A DNA stretch of 64,000 bases from Labia minor (lineage: Eukaryota; Arthropoda; Insecta; Dermaptera; Spongiphoridae): positions 52,155,759 through 52,219,758 of the forward strand of contig OY720346.1 in the NCBI GenBank assembly GCA_963082975.1, written 5' to 3'. The translations under genes and the position numbers were made by a program. How positions within the stretch are numbered: the first letter of the stretch is position 1; the number at the start of each line of letters is the position of its first letter. Positions 45,441-55,500 of this stretch are shown here, piece by piece. The notes under the pieces were generated by a model. That model searched no databases. It had not been told where the DNA came from and was given only the letters and a program-made list of their open reading frames with translations.

Positions 45441-46009
45441 GTCAGTATTTATTATTAATTTTATTTTTAATTCAATTTAAATTTATTGATTATAAACTAA
45501 TAAATTATTTTTCTTCTTCTATTTCATGTTTCAATCTTCGTTCCTGCTACTGAATGTTGATTTGAATTCTTGATTATCTTCTCCATCCTTCATGACGATG
45601 AAATTAATGATTTAAATACAGCTCTCCAAATGTAAGTAATAATCGTTATTTATTTACCATGGCGCACTTTAAAATAGAAAATGTAAATATAATATTTAAA
45701 ATAATATATTAATATAATATAGAAAGTATAATTAAATTACAATGATTTTTAGCTTTTGATAATATTCATTAGGAGATTATAGAGAAATATATTAAATCAT
45801 ATGACAGAATTTAGTGAGATTAGGGAATTTCAGAGTACATCTTTCAAGATTGAGCTTTCAATTTTGTTAGAGAGATTTTTACTTTTGTTGTTTGTTATTG
45901 TTTTTTTTTTTTGTTTTACCGATTAAAACTGCCAAATGTAATAAAAGGGAATAATATATTATATGTCTTAAATATATATTTCTTAGTTGTTAAGCGTATT
46001 GTACTATCT

Positions 46010-46255
46010 TAATCTCGTCGATCGCTAATAATACCACTTCCGGTTTCCGGATTTGCACCAAAAGTTGATCAATTCATCATACTGATGCATTAAGTAAATA
46101 TACCAAATTTCATCAAAATCAGTTGAGGCGTACACATCTATACGGACTCACAGAGGACGGACGGACAGACATCATGCTAAAAATACTTTTCTCTGTTAAC
46201 AAAATGCATGATTCGTGGAGATATGTAAAAATCTCCACATGTGAAATTTGGTGGG
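46010..46255 (-). repeat. Repeat B, copy B3 (partial)
   Basis: Matches the B1 segment from CGATCGCTAATACTACC through AAATTTCATCAAAATCAGTT, the GACGGACGGACAGAC tract and the GTGGAGATAT/ATCTCCAC hairpin. It ends abruptly at AAATTTGGTG where GC-rich unique DNA begins. Confidence 0.7.
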
Positions 46256-46830
46256 GGAATGCGGCGACGGCGGCGGTAGCATGTGGGGGGCTCGCTGCTT
46301 GGAGCGGCATAGAGAGGAAACATACACTGCGGTGATTTCGTGATTTAGTTTGGCCGAATTTATGGCCGTAAGATGCGCCAGGCTTTGGCTGTCTCGGTCG
46401 GTCGGTCGCTCGAGTTGCTTTGGTAGTCTTGATGAGCCAAAAAACTCCATTCTCACATATAATTTATTTTTCTCATTCCTTTCCATTTCCTCCCCTCCCA
46501 ATTCTTACTATCCCTGTCAATCCTAATGAGTGGTGCCAAGACAAGCAGTCCAAATCGGCCGAGTCTTGGACTGGCCACCTGGTGAAGGGGGAGTTGAGTA
46601 TCGGTTCTCTTCTCGCTTCTAAGAGCAGCGAGCGAGCGTAGAGGCGTGGCTTACTTCTCCCACCGGCCTACTTCGCCAAGGTTCGGCCGAGGCCCTTTGG
46701 CTTCGGGCCCCGCACGCGGGGTAAAGAGGCACACGAGAGTATATAAGGTTTGACGCCCTTTGAAGGGGATGGTTTGGGCTAGGGAGGATAGAGAAGGGAA
46801 TACCATAAACAAGTTTCTTGCCTCTGGACT
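46255..46830. promoter_or_regulatory. CpG-rich promoter-like island with TATA box
   Basis: The most GC-rich 500 bp of the region: GCGGCGACGGCGGCGG, (TCGG)3 at 46395, CGAGCGAGCG, GGGCCCCGCACGCGGGG. On the plus strand AGTATATAAGG (46739) is a consensus TATA box about 30 bp before a pyrimidine/purine switch, so transcription could start near 46770 toward the right. No coding exon with a recognisable domain follows. Confidence 0.35.
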
Positions 46831-47335
46831 TTTAAATGTGATTTTTAATTTGATATTAATATATATATATTTGGACTTATATTTTTTTTCATTCATAGAA
46901 CCGTTGAAATAAAGAAGATCCCTATAAAATTAATAATTATTTTGTATATTTATTTGTTGTTATATTTACCAATAATATTTATTATTAATAGGACTTAAAA
47001 ATAAAATAAATCATATTTATAAATATGAATGTACTAATTAATTATTTTACATATTTAATTATGTATAATTAAACTATTTATTGTATATAATTCTTATTTA
47101 ATTTTTATTGTTTTTTAAGCATACGTACAAATCTTTATATAATTTTATATGAATTAAAAATTAAATTCAAATTTTAAAAAATATATATTTTTTAATTAAA
47201 ATTTTTATCTATGATTGATTTTTTAATTTTTCTAATACAATCATGTTAATTAAAAAAAGAATTGTTTCATTTAGTATCCATTTATTATCCTGAATATCAA
47301 ATATTTTATCAGTTAAAGAAATATATTATAGCAGT
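46830..47335. other. AT-rich non-coding DNA
   Basis: No gene seen. Confidence 0.5.
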
Positions 47336-47440
47336 GATTCCCAAACTGTGAGCCGTTTGTCCCGGTTTGGTGTTTTCGAAATATGACCCTAATTAAGGGA
47401 GCCGCGGAAAAATCCGATGTATTATGGGAGTCGTATTTCT
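47336..47440 (+). repeat. hAT-like terminus
   Basis: CAGTGATTCCCAAACTGTGA with GAGCCGCGG resembles the end of hAT elements. A possible partner end (inverted CAGGGTTTCCCAACC) lies at about 50969-50983, but flanking target duplications do not match. Confidence 0.35.
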
Positions 47441-47496
47441 TTTTTTTATATCTTTGTAACTATACAAAAATATTTCTGTAATTTGTGATTTTTTTA

Positions 47497-47722
47497 TCTT
47501 ATCTTATTATGCTAGCTAAAATTGTATATATCTATCTATATATATTTCTATATATATTTCTATATATATTGGTTCTCAAAAACCGCTCTAACGATTTTTT
47601 TCAAATTCACACTAGATATAGTATTTATAAAGAAAAATTGAGTTTTATTGATCACATCTCTTGAAACTTACAGCTTCATTATTAATTTCTTAATTAAAAA
47701 TTATATATGGGTGTGACGTCAT
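47497..47722 (-). repeat. Dispersed repeat D, copy D2
   Basis: Inverse of D1, starting ATCTTATCTTATTATGCTAG and including GAACC..AAAAACCGCTCTAACG and GTGTGACGTCATCA. Begins exactly at the break in the left arm of the long inverted repeat. Confidence 0.65.
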
Positions 47723-47728
47723 CAATTT

Positions 47729-48062
47729 TACTCCCGCCTTTTTTTAAAAGATATTGTATTAATATTTTTTTTATATTTAAAATATTTTAAAATAAAATAA
47801 ATTTCGAAATAAAATTAAAAATGTTTATTTTTAATAAAATATATATATATATATTTATTAATCTCTCTCAAAAAAAAATAACAACAAAATAAAATACGGT
47901 TGGTTGACTCCCGCTTTTTTTTTAAATGATATTGTATTAACATTTTTTTATATTTAAAATATTTTAAAATTCATTATTTAATTTCGAAATAAAATTAAAA
48001 ATATTTATTTTTAATAAAATATATATATATTTATTAATCTCTCTCAAAAAAAAACAACAAAA
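47729..48062 (+). repeat. Tandem duplication of a ~170 bp AT-rich unit
   Basis: Both units contain ACTCCCGC, GATATTGTATTAA, ATTTCGAAATAAAATTAAAA and ATTAATCTCTCTCAAAAAAA. A similar sequence follows a GGCGTCATCA phrase at 24480-24640, so it probably belongs to the D family tail. Confidence 0.7.
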
Positions 48063-48117
48063 CAAATAAATGTCTTTGAAAGATGGTAAAAATATCTTTG
48101 TAATTATCAAAATATCA

Positions 48118-48884
48118 TAGACCAGTGGTAAGAACAATTGTTTTTACTCCCCGAGTTCGAAGGATCGAAACTCGCCGCGTGCATTTTTTTTATCTATTTT
48201 CGTGATTTATTTATTCATTGTTCTTTTATTAATTAAGTTTTAGATAGTTTTATAATTTTTAATATTTTTTCAATAAAATATTATTTAATACATTTAATAA
48301 TTGTAATAAATAATTAAAGAATTGTATATCAATATTTTTTAAAGGGTAGAGCGAGCTCGGTGTCCCAGGTATTAATATTACCAGCCAAATCCAATAATAA
48401 TGAATCATTTTTTTTAACTTAAGTACCGAGCCGAGGCTCGGGGTCCCGGTATACATATTTATGTATTATTGAGAACCCCAAGTTCCATGCAATGATGCAA
48501 CATTTAATAATTGTAATAAATAATTAAAGAATTGTATATCAGCTCGGTGTCCCAAGTATTAATATTACCAGCCAAACCCAATATAATAATGAATTATTTT
48601 TTTTTAACTTAATTACCTAGCCGAGGCTCGGGGTCCCGGTGTGATCTTAATATATTGTCAGAATTAGATAAATAATGTAGAGAGAAAAATTATTTAAAAA
48701 TAGATATTTATTTAAATGAAATAAAATTATTTAATTTACAGAATGAAAATGTCTATAATAATGTCTAAACATTTTTTCGAGCGACAGCTCGGTATCCCAG
48801 GTATTAATATTACCAGCCAAACCCAATAATAATGAATCATTTTTTTTAACTTAAGTACCGAGCCGAGGCTCGGGGTCCCGGTAC
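48118..48884 (+). repeat. SINE-like repeat S array (copies S4-S6)
   Basis: S4 begins with a tRNA-like head (CCAGTGGTAAGAACAATTG; B box GGATCGAAACTCGCC), a poly-T run and an AT-rich body. It ends with GAGCTCGGTGTCCCAGGTAT and GTACCGAGCCGAGGCTCGGG. S5 (48464-48640) and S6 (48778-48884) repeat the tail end without heads. All three are in the same orientation. Confidence 0.65.
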
Positions 48885-49125
48885 TCAATTATTAAGAACA
48901 AATAAATCCAATTAAAAATAATTTATTTCCTTAATATTTTTTATTCTCTTAGACACCATTATTTAAAAAATAAAATAATTCAAAGGAATATAAGAAATGA
49001 AAATTTAGATTATCAATTATATTTCAAAATAATGAAAATGGAGCATTATTTTCAAATTTGAAAAATACATTGCATATATTAATTATCAGAATAAATTACA
49101 TTCCAAAGATGTCTCTTTATATTAA

Positions 49126-49417
49126 AAAAAACAAAAACCTCCGACCTTGTACGTCCTACGCAAGGACAGCGCCTATCAAGCCGGTTATATCAATGAGGTG
49201 TCCTATGATCAGTAGAACGGGTCCTCTCAACCTTTACCTTGATTTTCTTGATCGGAGGCTCTATCAAGTAGCTTTTCCTCAATGTTGTTCCCGGAGGCTG
49301 GGTTGACTCCTTCCCATAGACCCCAGCTAGGGAAATTCCCTTACCAGGCCCAAGACTTGAACCCGGGACCATGTGAATGTGAGGCAGGTGTGCTACCCAC
49401 ACACCCGATGGCGCCTT
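49126..49417 (-). repeat. tRNA-derived SINE (~290 bp)
   Basis: On the minus strand it begins AAGGCGCCATCGGGTGTGTG, with an A box GGGTAGCACACCTGCC and a B box GGGTTCAAGTC about 30 bases later. These are RNA polymerase III promoter elements of a tRNA-like head. A unique body (TTCCCTAGCTGGGGTCTATG ...) and a T-rich end follow. A fragment of the body occurs at 8890-8952. Confidence 0.75.
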
Positions 49418-49689
49418 GTCTTTATATCAAAAATATAATTTTTAAAATTAAACCATTTTATAATAAATATAAATATGAATTGATTAATTACTGAATTTAT
49501 ATAAACTCCAGGTATAAGAACAATTAGAAAAATTTATCCATTAAACTGCCAGTATCCTTTGAGGTAAGTAATTAAGCAGTTAAGTAATATTATTTTAAGA
49601 TTTGGGAGGGAATCTAAAGCGACTCTATTTATTGAATTTAACTAGAAAATTTATAGGATATTTACTATTTTATTTGTACTATGAAGTTT

Positions 49690-50110
49690 TTGAATATTTT
49701 GATTAATTATCTTAAGGGTTTGGCAATGATTTCAAGAATTTTGTAATGATCTCTTGCTTGGCAGTTTTTAAAAGCTCCTTCAATTCACTGATACGTAGCA
49801 GTCGCATTAGCAATTTGCCTCTTAAAAACAGGACTTCGTTCCATAGATGGATCAAGATAGATAAAGAAATTGCAAAGCTCATTTGTCATTCTTAAACTTT
49901 CACCAAGATTTTTCAAATAAAATGTCACGTTTCCAGTGCTTGTTGAAGTCTCTTCTTCAATGGGCTGTGAATTTAACTTTTCCTCCAAGTCCTTCAGTCA
50001 AATCTTCATCTTGCGATTTAAGCAATTTCTGAATGTCACGTGATTCTATCTGTTCGAACCTATTCATTGAGTAATAATGTTGCTTTCATTCTGTTTGTTT
50101 ACATTCTCAA
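49690..50110 (-). pseudogene. Tigger/pogo-like transposase C-terminal remnant
   Basis: Two frames joined by one frameshift near 49990 read MNRFEQIESRDIQKLLKSQD, DEDLTE, then DLEEKLNSQPIEEETSTSTG and DPSMERSPVFKRQIANATAT, followed by a stop and EGAFKNCQARDH. The pattern D..LL.S....LTE.DL.....EEE and the later ERS.VF KR..A...Y segment resemble the C-terminal tail of Tigger/CENP-B-type transposases. The catalytic DDE domain is absent. The family is inferred from short motifs only. Confidence 0.45.
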
Positions 50111-50455
50111 AAGCACCGATCGTGGCGAAGGCGAATATAATTGATAATATAAATTTTCATTTCTTATATTCCTTTGAATTATTTTATTTTTTAAAGAATG
50201 ATGTCTAAGAGAATAAAAAAGATTAAGAAAATAAATTATTTTTAATTGGGTTTATTTGTTCTTAATAATTGATAAAAAAAATCACAAATTACAGAAATAT
50301 TTTTGTATAGTTACAAAGATATAAATTTCTTCATAGAAGAAAAAGTAAAATATTACTTGTTTTTTATATATTCTATGTGGAAATTTAAATGATCGAAATA
50401 TTGATAAAATGATTACATGAACTTTCTTTTAGTAATTATTTGGATTCTCCTTATA

Positions 50456-50922
50456 GCTAGGACTTTAAGTTTCTTAAATGAAATAGCAACCTCCTATTTT
50501 CAGGAAACCATCAGCTGACTTCTGTCTGGGTCTTTTAGTTTTTTAGTTTTTGTTTGATATCCATTAATAGCAGACGACCTTGTGATTGGAGAAGAAAATG
50601 GAAAAAAGTGAATTTCCATGAAAATCCATGAATTGAAATATGAATCACTCCCTCATTCGCCCTATTCTCCGGATTTAGCCCCGAGTGAGGATTTCTTGTT
50701 TCCAAACTTGAAGAAATGACTCGGCAGAAAGAGATTTGACTCCAACAATGAAATCATTTCATAAACAAATGCCTATTTTGATTTCCTCGATAAATCTTAT
50801 TTTTTGGAAGAGATAAGAAAAATTGTAGAAACGCTGGACGAAATGAATAGACCTCAAAGGAGACTTCATTAAAAAATAAAATAATTTTTTTATCAAAAAG
50901 TCACGGACTTATTGACCTAATA
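50456..50922 (+). mobile_element. Mariner-derived MITE (copy f)
   Basis: It has the same internal join (ATGGAAAAAAGTGAATTTCC then ATGAAAATCCATGAATTG, HSPYSPDLAPSEDFLFPNLK). Both ends are worn. About 45 bp after it (AGGAGTTCATTAAACGAGAA) are also found just after copy a (32900-32940). Confidence 0.72.
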
Positions 50923-51079
50923 AAATAGGAGTTCATTAAACGAGAAGAAATTTTCAAGAAAAAAGGTTGGGAAACCCTGATTTAAATTTAACCCATCATC
51001 ATCATATTCTCTTCAAATAATTTTTCATAAACCTCTTACACCTACATGTAACTTCTAATTTAACTTAATTCATAAAGTT

Positions 51080-51120
51080 ATAAAGTATACATGTGTGTGT
51101 GTGTGTGTGTTTCTGTGTGT
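51080..51120. repeat. (GT)n microsatellite
   Basis: About ten GT units at 51091-51110. Confidence 0.85.
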
Positions 51121-51394
51121 TGGAATATATTATAATAAATAATATCTTAAAATTATAAATTTATACATAAATATAAAAGCAATACATTTTCACTTACGTA
51201 TTTCATGATCAATAAAAGGTCATCTCTCCCAAACACTTTTCTTCTTAAATACTTTCACTCAGTTACCAATTATCAATCAAAAGAATCCTCTGTAAGAAAT
51301 AATGAAAATAAATAATAAGATGAATAGAAGAGATGAAAAAACAATATTAACATAAAAGTAACATAAATATTTAAACTACGAGAGGGAATTATAC

Positions 51395-51850
51395 AAACCG
51401 TGGCTCGCGAGCCACATGTGGCTCTTTTTGAGTTTATTATAGCTCAATTAAAAATTTAAGGGTACCACAATTTAGAATTAACATACATATATTAAACTGG
51501 AAAAAGGCTACGTCATGCCACATATTTATTTACATATAATTATTTAAAGGAAATTTAAAATTTAAGTAGTTATTTCTGCAAATTTTTAAAACTTAAAATG
51601 TATCCGATCTATCCCAACTCTGTTTACTTTGTTACAATAGCATAAGCAGAAGTATTGTATGCAAAGCGTACGACTTATTATTAATATAATTATTAGGTAT
51701 TTTAATCGCGTACGTGTTCGTAATTTTTGCTTCTGTGACTACGCATCCCCCCCTCTTCCAAAAAAAAGTAAAATTTTTTTCCGATTTGGCTCTTAAACAT
51801 TTTCGATTTGTCAATATGGCTCTAAGTATCACCTGTATTATAGGATGGAG
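51395..51850. mobile_element. hAT-like non-autonomous element
   Basis: Opens with ACCGTGGCTCGCGAGCCACA and GTGGCTCTTT, and closes with TTGGCTCTTAAAC and ATATGGCTCTAAGTATCACCTG. Such GTGGCTCGCGAGCC words are typical of hAT MITE ends, but no clean target duplication was found. Confidence 0.4.
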
Positions 51851-51895
51851 AGGGGTTTCTAATTTATTACGGGAATATTTCTGAAATGCATTTAA

Positions 51896-52159
51896 AGCCC
51901 AATTTACACGGGCTTAGTACTTGTCATTAATTCAGGGGTGGGCAAATACTTTTAAGCGCGGGCCAAAATGAAATTTTCAAAATGTCTTCCGGGCCGGAGG
52001 ACCATATTTCGAAAACACTAATAAAAAAAAAATATCGTTTTTTTTAGAGACGTATTGACCGAAAAATCAACGGGCCAGCGGGCGTTCAAAAAGCCCGTGC
52101 TTAAAAGTATTTCCCCACCCCTCAACTAATGACAAGTACTAAACCCGTGTAAATTGGGC
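51896..52159. mobile_element. Fold-back element with ~75 bp inverted ends at TTAA
   Basis: AGCCCAATTTACACGGGCTT at the left is mirrored at the right (AAACCCGTGTAAATTGGGC). Pairing continues through TACTTGTCATTA, CAGGGGTGGGCAAATACTTT and AAGCGCGGGCC. TTAA flanks both ends (51892-51895, 52160-52163). The inner CAGGGGTGGGCAAA also looks like a hAT terminus, so an older element may lie within a palindromic one. Confidence 0.65.
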
Positions 52160-52169
52160 TTAAGAAATG

Positions 52170-53133
52170 AAAGTCCTCCCTGCCAGTAGGGTTTGTCGCC
52201 TGAAAGTCATCAGGCATCCTGTAGTTTGTTTGTTTTTTTGTCTCTCTACCAAATTTATTAAATGGCAATTTATCCATTTCCAGACCCTTTGTCCCATTAT
52301 AAATATATGATTGACCGAATCGATTCATTTTCTATTATTTTCAATTACTTTATTATCATCAAAAATATCCAACAAATTATACACCTATTGCATTGAACTG
52401 GAAATGGATTTCAATTCGGAATTAGGTATATATTTATGAAAAATTATTCGGCTTTACATTTCTAGTTTGTTTTTTCTCTATTCCCCCCTCCCCCTCCCCC
52501 TCTTTCTCTTTTCACCACTCCCCAAATGTTATTTCTATCTCTAAATTTGCAACCCACTCTCTATCGATTAGTTATTTATTTGCCAATCATTGCTTTTTAA
52601 ATATTTAAATTGTTCTCCCCCCCCCCACCCCCACGGAATCCTACCATCCCAATGGCGATGGATTTGTTGTTGAAATCATTTATTGAAATTGAATATTGAG
52701 CCCCCAATTATGACTATTTTTAATTCAATTTGTTTCCTCATTTACCATATCGATATCATTTAATTATTTTTAAATGAGACGTATATTTTTTATATGTATC
52801 ATTAATTTTTATATTCAATATATGAAAAAACAAAAATTGTGATATTTCATTAATAAACATACGAAATAATATAGAAATAATATAAGTATATATATATATT
52901 TTCATACATTAAAAAACAGTCGGTTTGTTATTAATGATTATAAAACATTTTATGTTTTTTTTGAGTATGTATAATATATATATAATATATATCCATTTAA
53001 ATTTAATTTATTTTTCATAATTATCTCTAATGTAAATTTAGAGCATGAATAAATCGGATTATATATTTGATTAAAAAAAACGAATTAAAAATAAATAAAC
53101 ATTGTGAGATAATATTATTTATTGTTTGCGTTA

Positions 53134-53164
<31 letters not shown>

Positions 53165-53290
53165 GATACATAATAATGAGATATTATTTATGTGAAAATA
53201 AAATTTCTCATTTTAAGGGTTGAGAGGTATGGGGAAGAGGAAATTTCGGTTTTTGCTTTTGAAATAATTATCCTGATACAAACAATAAAT
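52170..53290. other. Non-coding DNA with pyrimidine-rich and mixed patches
   Basis: No gene. 52380-52760 is mixed composition with C-runs (52485-52500, 52617-52633) and CCAATGGCGATGGATTTGTT; possibly regulatory. The rest is AT-rich with a (TA)n tract at 53136-53160. Confidence 0.35.
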
Positions 53291-53291
53291 A

Positions 53292-53400
53292 AGGAGTGTC
53301 TCCACTGGACTATCTCACAAATTTGAATTGGATTAAATAACATATATTATATTTAAATTAAATTTAATTAATTAAATTATAAATTAAAATTAATAAATAA
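53292..53400 (-). repeat. Repeat A copy A7, left part
   Basis: Inverted 3' end of family A (GGAGTGTCTCCACTGGACTA ...), interrupted after AAATTAATAAATAA by Helitron H4. It continues at 54889. Confidence 0.85.
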
Positions 53401-53879
53401 TCTATATATTTAATACGCTAGTGTCCGTCTGTACTCAAAAAACTCCAGAGCCTAAACTACAAGGAGTAAGGTAACCAAATTTTTCTGAGGTGAAGGGTAC
53501 CTCAAATGATGAAAAATAAAAAAGAAATTAGAATCTTAGGTAACTCCTGAGCTGAGCTGCGGGTGTTCCATTTTCCAGAAATATATATAAAGGAGAGCGT
53601 TTGTATGTATGTAATTTGTTTACTTTTTTGCTGTCATAGAAACAGATATATATATATATATATATTTAATTAGAACCTTTCTCTCTCTCCCTCTATTTAA
53701 AATTTTAAAAAATGGAGAGTTCTAGCCAAATTAAGAAATTTAAATGCCTTATGCAACATTGATAGGTAAATGAATTGGACTGGAAGAGGAGACATATGAT
53801 TAGAGAAATTGATGAAAAATCATCCGAAATGTAATTAAACAAAAAAATTCAAGAATTATGATACGGATACGACTTACAT

Positions 53880-54665
53880 ACAATTAACATACAAAATGTA
53901 GAATTTGAAAAAGTATAAATATTTAAATACTTAAGATCTCTAATCACGAAAGATAATAATATTCGAGAAGAATTTAAATCGACGTTGTAATTGAGTAACG
54001 CCTGTTATTATGCAGTAAAGGGGCTTATCTCATCAAAGAGGATCAAAATTAAAATATATAAAACAATTATTTTTCATGTTGATCGATGATAGGGTGACCA
54101 TATTTCGAGAACACCAAACCGGGACAAGCGGTATTTTTTAGAACTAAATTGAAAAAATTTTGAAAAAAAAATTAAGAAATGTCCTAAATATTGAAAAAAC
54201 GGGACAGTAGGCTGTCCCGAAGACATTTTTGGGACAGTGCACCTAAAGACGGGACGTTTGGTCACCCTATCGATGACTCTGGGAGACGAGAGTAGATTTG
54301 GAGTATTTGTGAGATTAATATTGTTCGCAGCATTTATAGGCCAAAAGAAGATGAGGTCACAGGGGGATGGCGGAAATGGCATAACGAGAAATAATTTCCA
54401 GATATAGTTAAGGTTATAAAATCAAGAAGGCTGGGATGGGAAGGGGACGTGGTTGGAATTGGAGAAACTAGAAATTGGGAGAAACCGATTGGGAAACATC
54501 CGGTGGAAGACCAAGGACCAAGGTGGGTGGACAATGAAGGAAGGGACATGGGAGAGATGGGACAGGGTAGGATTTGGTTGTAGCTCAGGATAGGGACGCT
54601 TAGAGAAATGTGGATTTTGCGGCTAAGAACTTTCGAAAACTGTAGAGACACAGAGTTAGATAAAT
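53880..54665 (+). pseudogene. LINE reverse-transcriptase remnant inside Helitron H4
   Basis: It starts near NIQNVEFEKV, passes through LITKDNNIREEFKSTL and AVKGLISSK, then (after the MITE at 54090-54268) MTLGDE, and ends in GRDMGEMGQGRIW and EMWILRLRTFEN-like residues with a TAGATA tail. Many lesions. Same segment and orientation as in H1 and H3. Confidence 0.7.
54090..54268. mobile_element. hAT-type MITE with 8 bp target duplication ATCGATGA
   Basis: Ends TAGGGTGACCATATTTCG and, inverted, AGGGTGACCAAACGTCCC. ATCGATGA flanks both sides (54082-54089, 54269-54276). It interrupts the LINE remnant of H4, so it inserted after the Helitron captured that sequence. Confidence 0.87.
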
Positions 54666-54888
54666 ATAACATATACAATAATAATATATAATTAATTTAC
54701 TGATTAAATTAAAATATATTTTACAAGAAAACAAATACATGTCTTATCAACTTATACTGATTGAAACAAAATGGATGAAAATCTTTTACATACAGACTTT
54801 CAACCAAATACTATGTATCACTCGGGGGTACAGGGGGCGGAGCCCCCGTCTAGGTGTGAAGAGCGCCGAAGGCGCTCGGAGCAGCTAG

Positions 54889-55366
54889 TATTTATTAAAC
54901 CAGCGCATGTTTGGCTCTTTGTTGAAGGCACCACGTCACACACAGACGTGTGATTTGCATTGTTAAAAAATTAATTCCGGTACTTTCAGTGATTCAATCA
55001 AGCTCGAATTCTATATATAGCAGTTTTTTAATTTTTAATAGTGTGAAAAATTATCAAACATATATCTTTATTTTTACGGTCACTTTAGAGGAAAAAAAAT
55101 TCAAAACTTTGTAGGTAATGACCCTCTTTCGGTTGAGCTACATTTCTCAAAAGTTGATAGAAAACTATGAATTTTGAATAATGCCCATGTACCAAATTTC
55201 ATCATTCTAGTTCAAACCGTTTTTGCGTAATCTTGTCTACATACACATATACACACAGACATTTTTCTCAATCTTAGTGAAAATGATTCAGGAACCTTCA
55301 AAACGTATAAAAACATCAAAATCTCAACATCGAAATTTTTCGTGATTGCAATACTATCTCTGGCGA
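54889..55366 (-). repeat. Repeat A copy A7, right part
   Basis: Resumes with TATTTATTAAACCAGCGCAT exactly where 53400 stopped and runs to the 5' end of A (CAATACTATCTCTGGCGA). Confidence 0.85.
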
Positions 55367-55424
55367 AAAAATGATTAAATGAGATGATGGGTAACTTGGG
55401 ATATTTTTTTTTCTAATTTTTATT

Positions 55425-55500
55425 ATCTCGCCAGAGAGATATATTGCGATCACGAAAATTTTCGATGTCGAGATTTTAATGTTTTGTCTGTATGTTTTTA
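55425..55500 (+). repeat. Repeat A 5'-end fragment
   Basis: TTATCTCGCCAGAGAGATATATTGCGATCACG.. (positions 55431-55490) is the first ~65 bp of family A, in the opposite orientation to A7 and about 60 bp from its end. Confidence 0.7.

Larger units (their letters stand above)
47440..50335. mobile_element. Long-inverted-repeat transposon with Tigger-like remnant, invaded by other repeats
   Basis: The right arm 50140-50335 is continuous. Its inverse is found on the left in two pieces, 47440-47497 and 48884-49025. The 1.39 kb between the pieces (repeat D2 plus S repeats) is therefore a later insertion block. The arms, about 200 bp, enclose a SINE and a degraded coding region on the minus strand. 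Confidence 0.6.
53401..54888 (+). mobile_element. Helitron H4 inserted precisely in repeat A7
   Basis: The 5' end TCTATATATTTAATACGCTA starts right after A at 53400. The 3' end GAGCGCC-gaa-GGCGCTC, GGAGCAG, CTAG stops before T at 54889. Joining the flanks gives AATAAATAA|TATTTATTAA, identical to the uninterrupted A consensus, so there is no target duplication or loss. It carries the LINE remnant in the sense direction and a hAT MITE. Its 5' end is from a related subfamily (CTAGTGTCCGTCTGTACTC) rather than module C. Confidence 0.88.

Noticed and set aside
46119-46641. Several small frames on both strands in the CpG-rich island
   Set aside because: Overlapping on both strands, without domains; expected by chance in GC-rich DNA with few stop codons.
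47336-50983. One intact hAT element spanning both CAGkGwTTCCCAA-like ends
   Set aside because: Flanking 8 bp sequences do not match (TATTATAG against ATTTAAAT), and the ends diverge after about 15 bp, so they probably belong to different elements.
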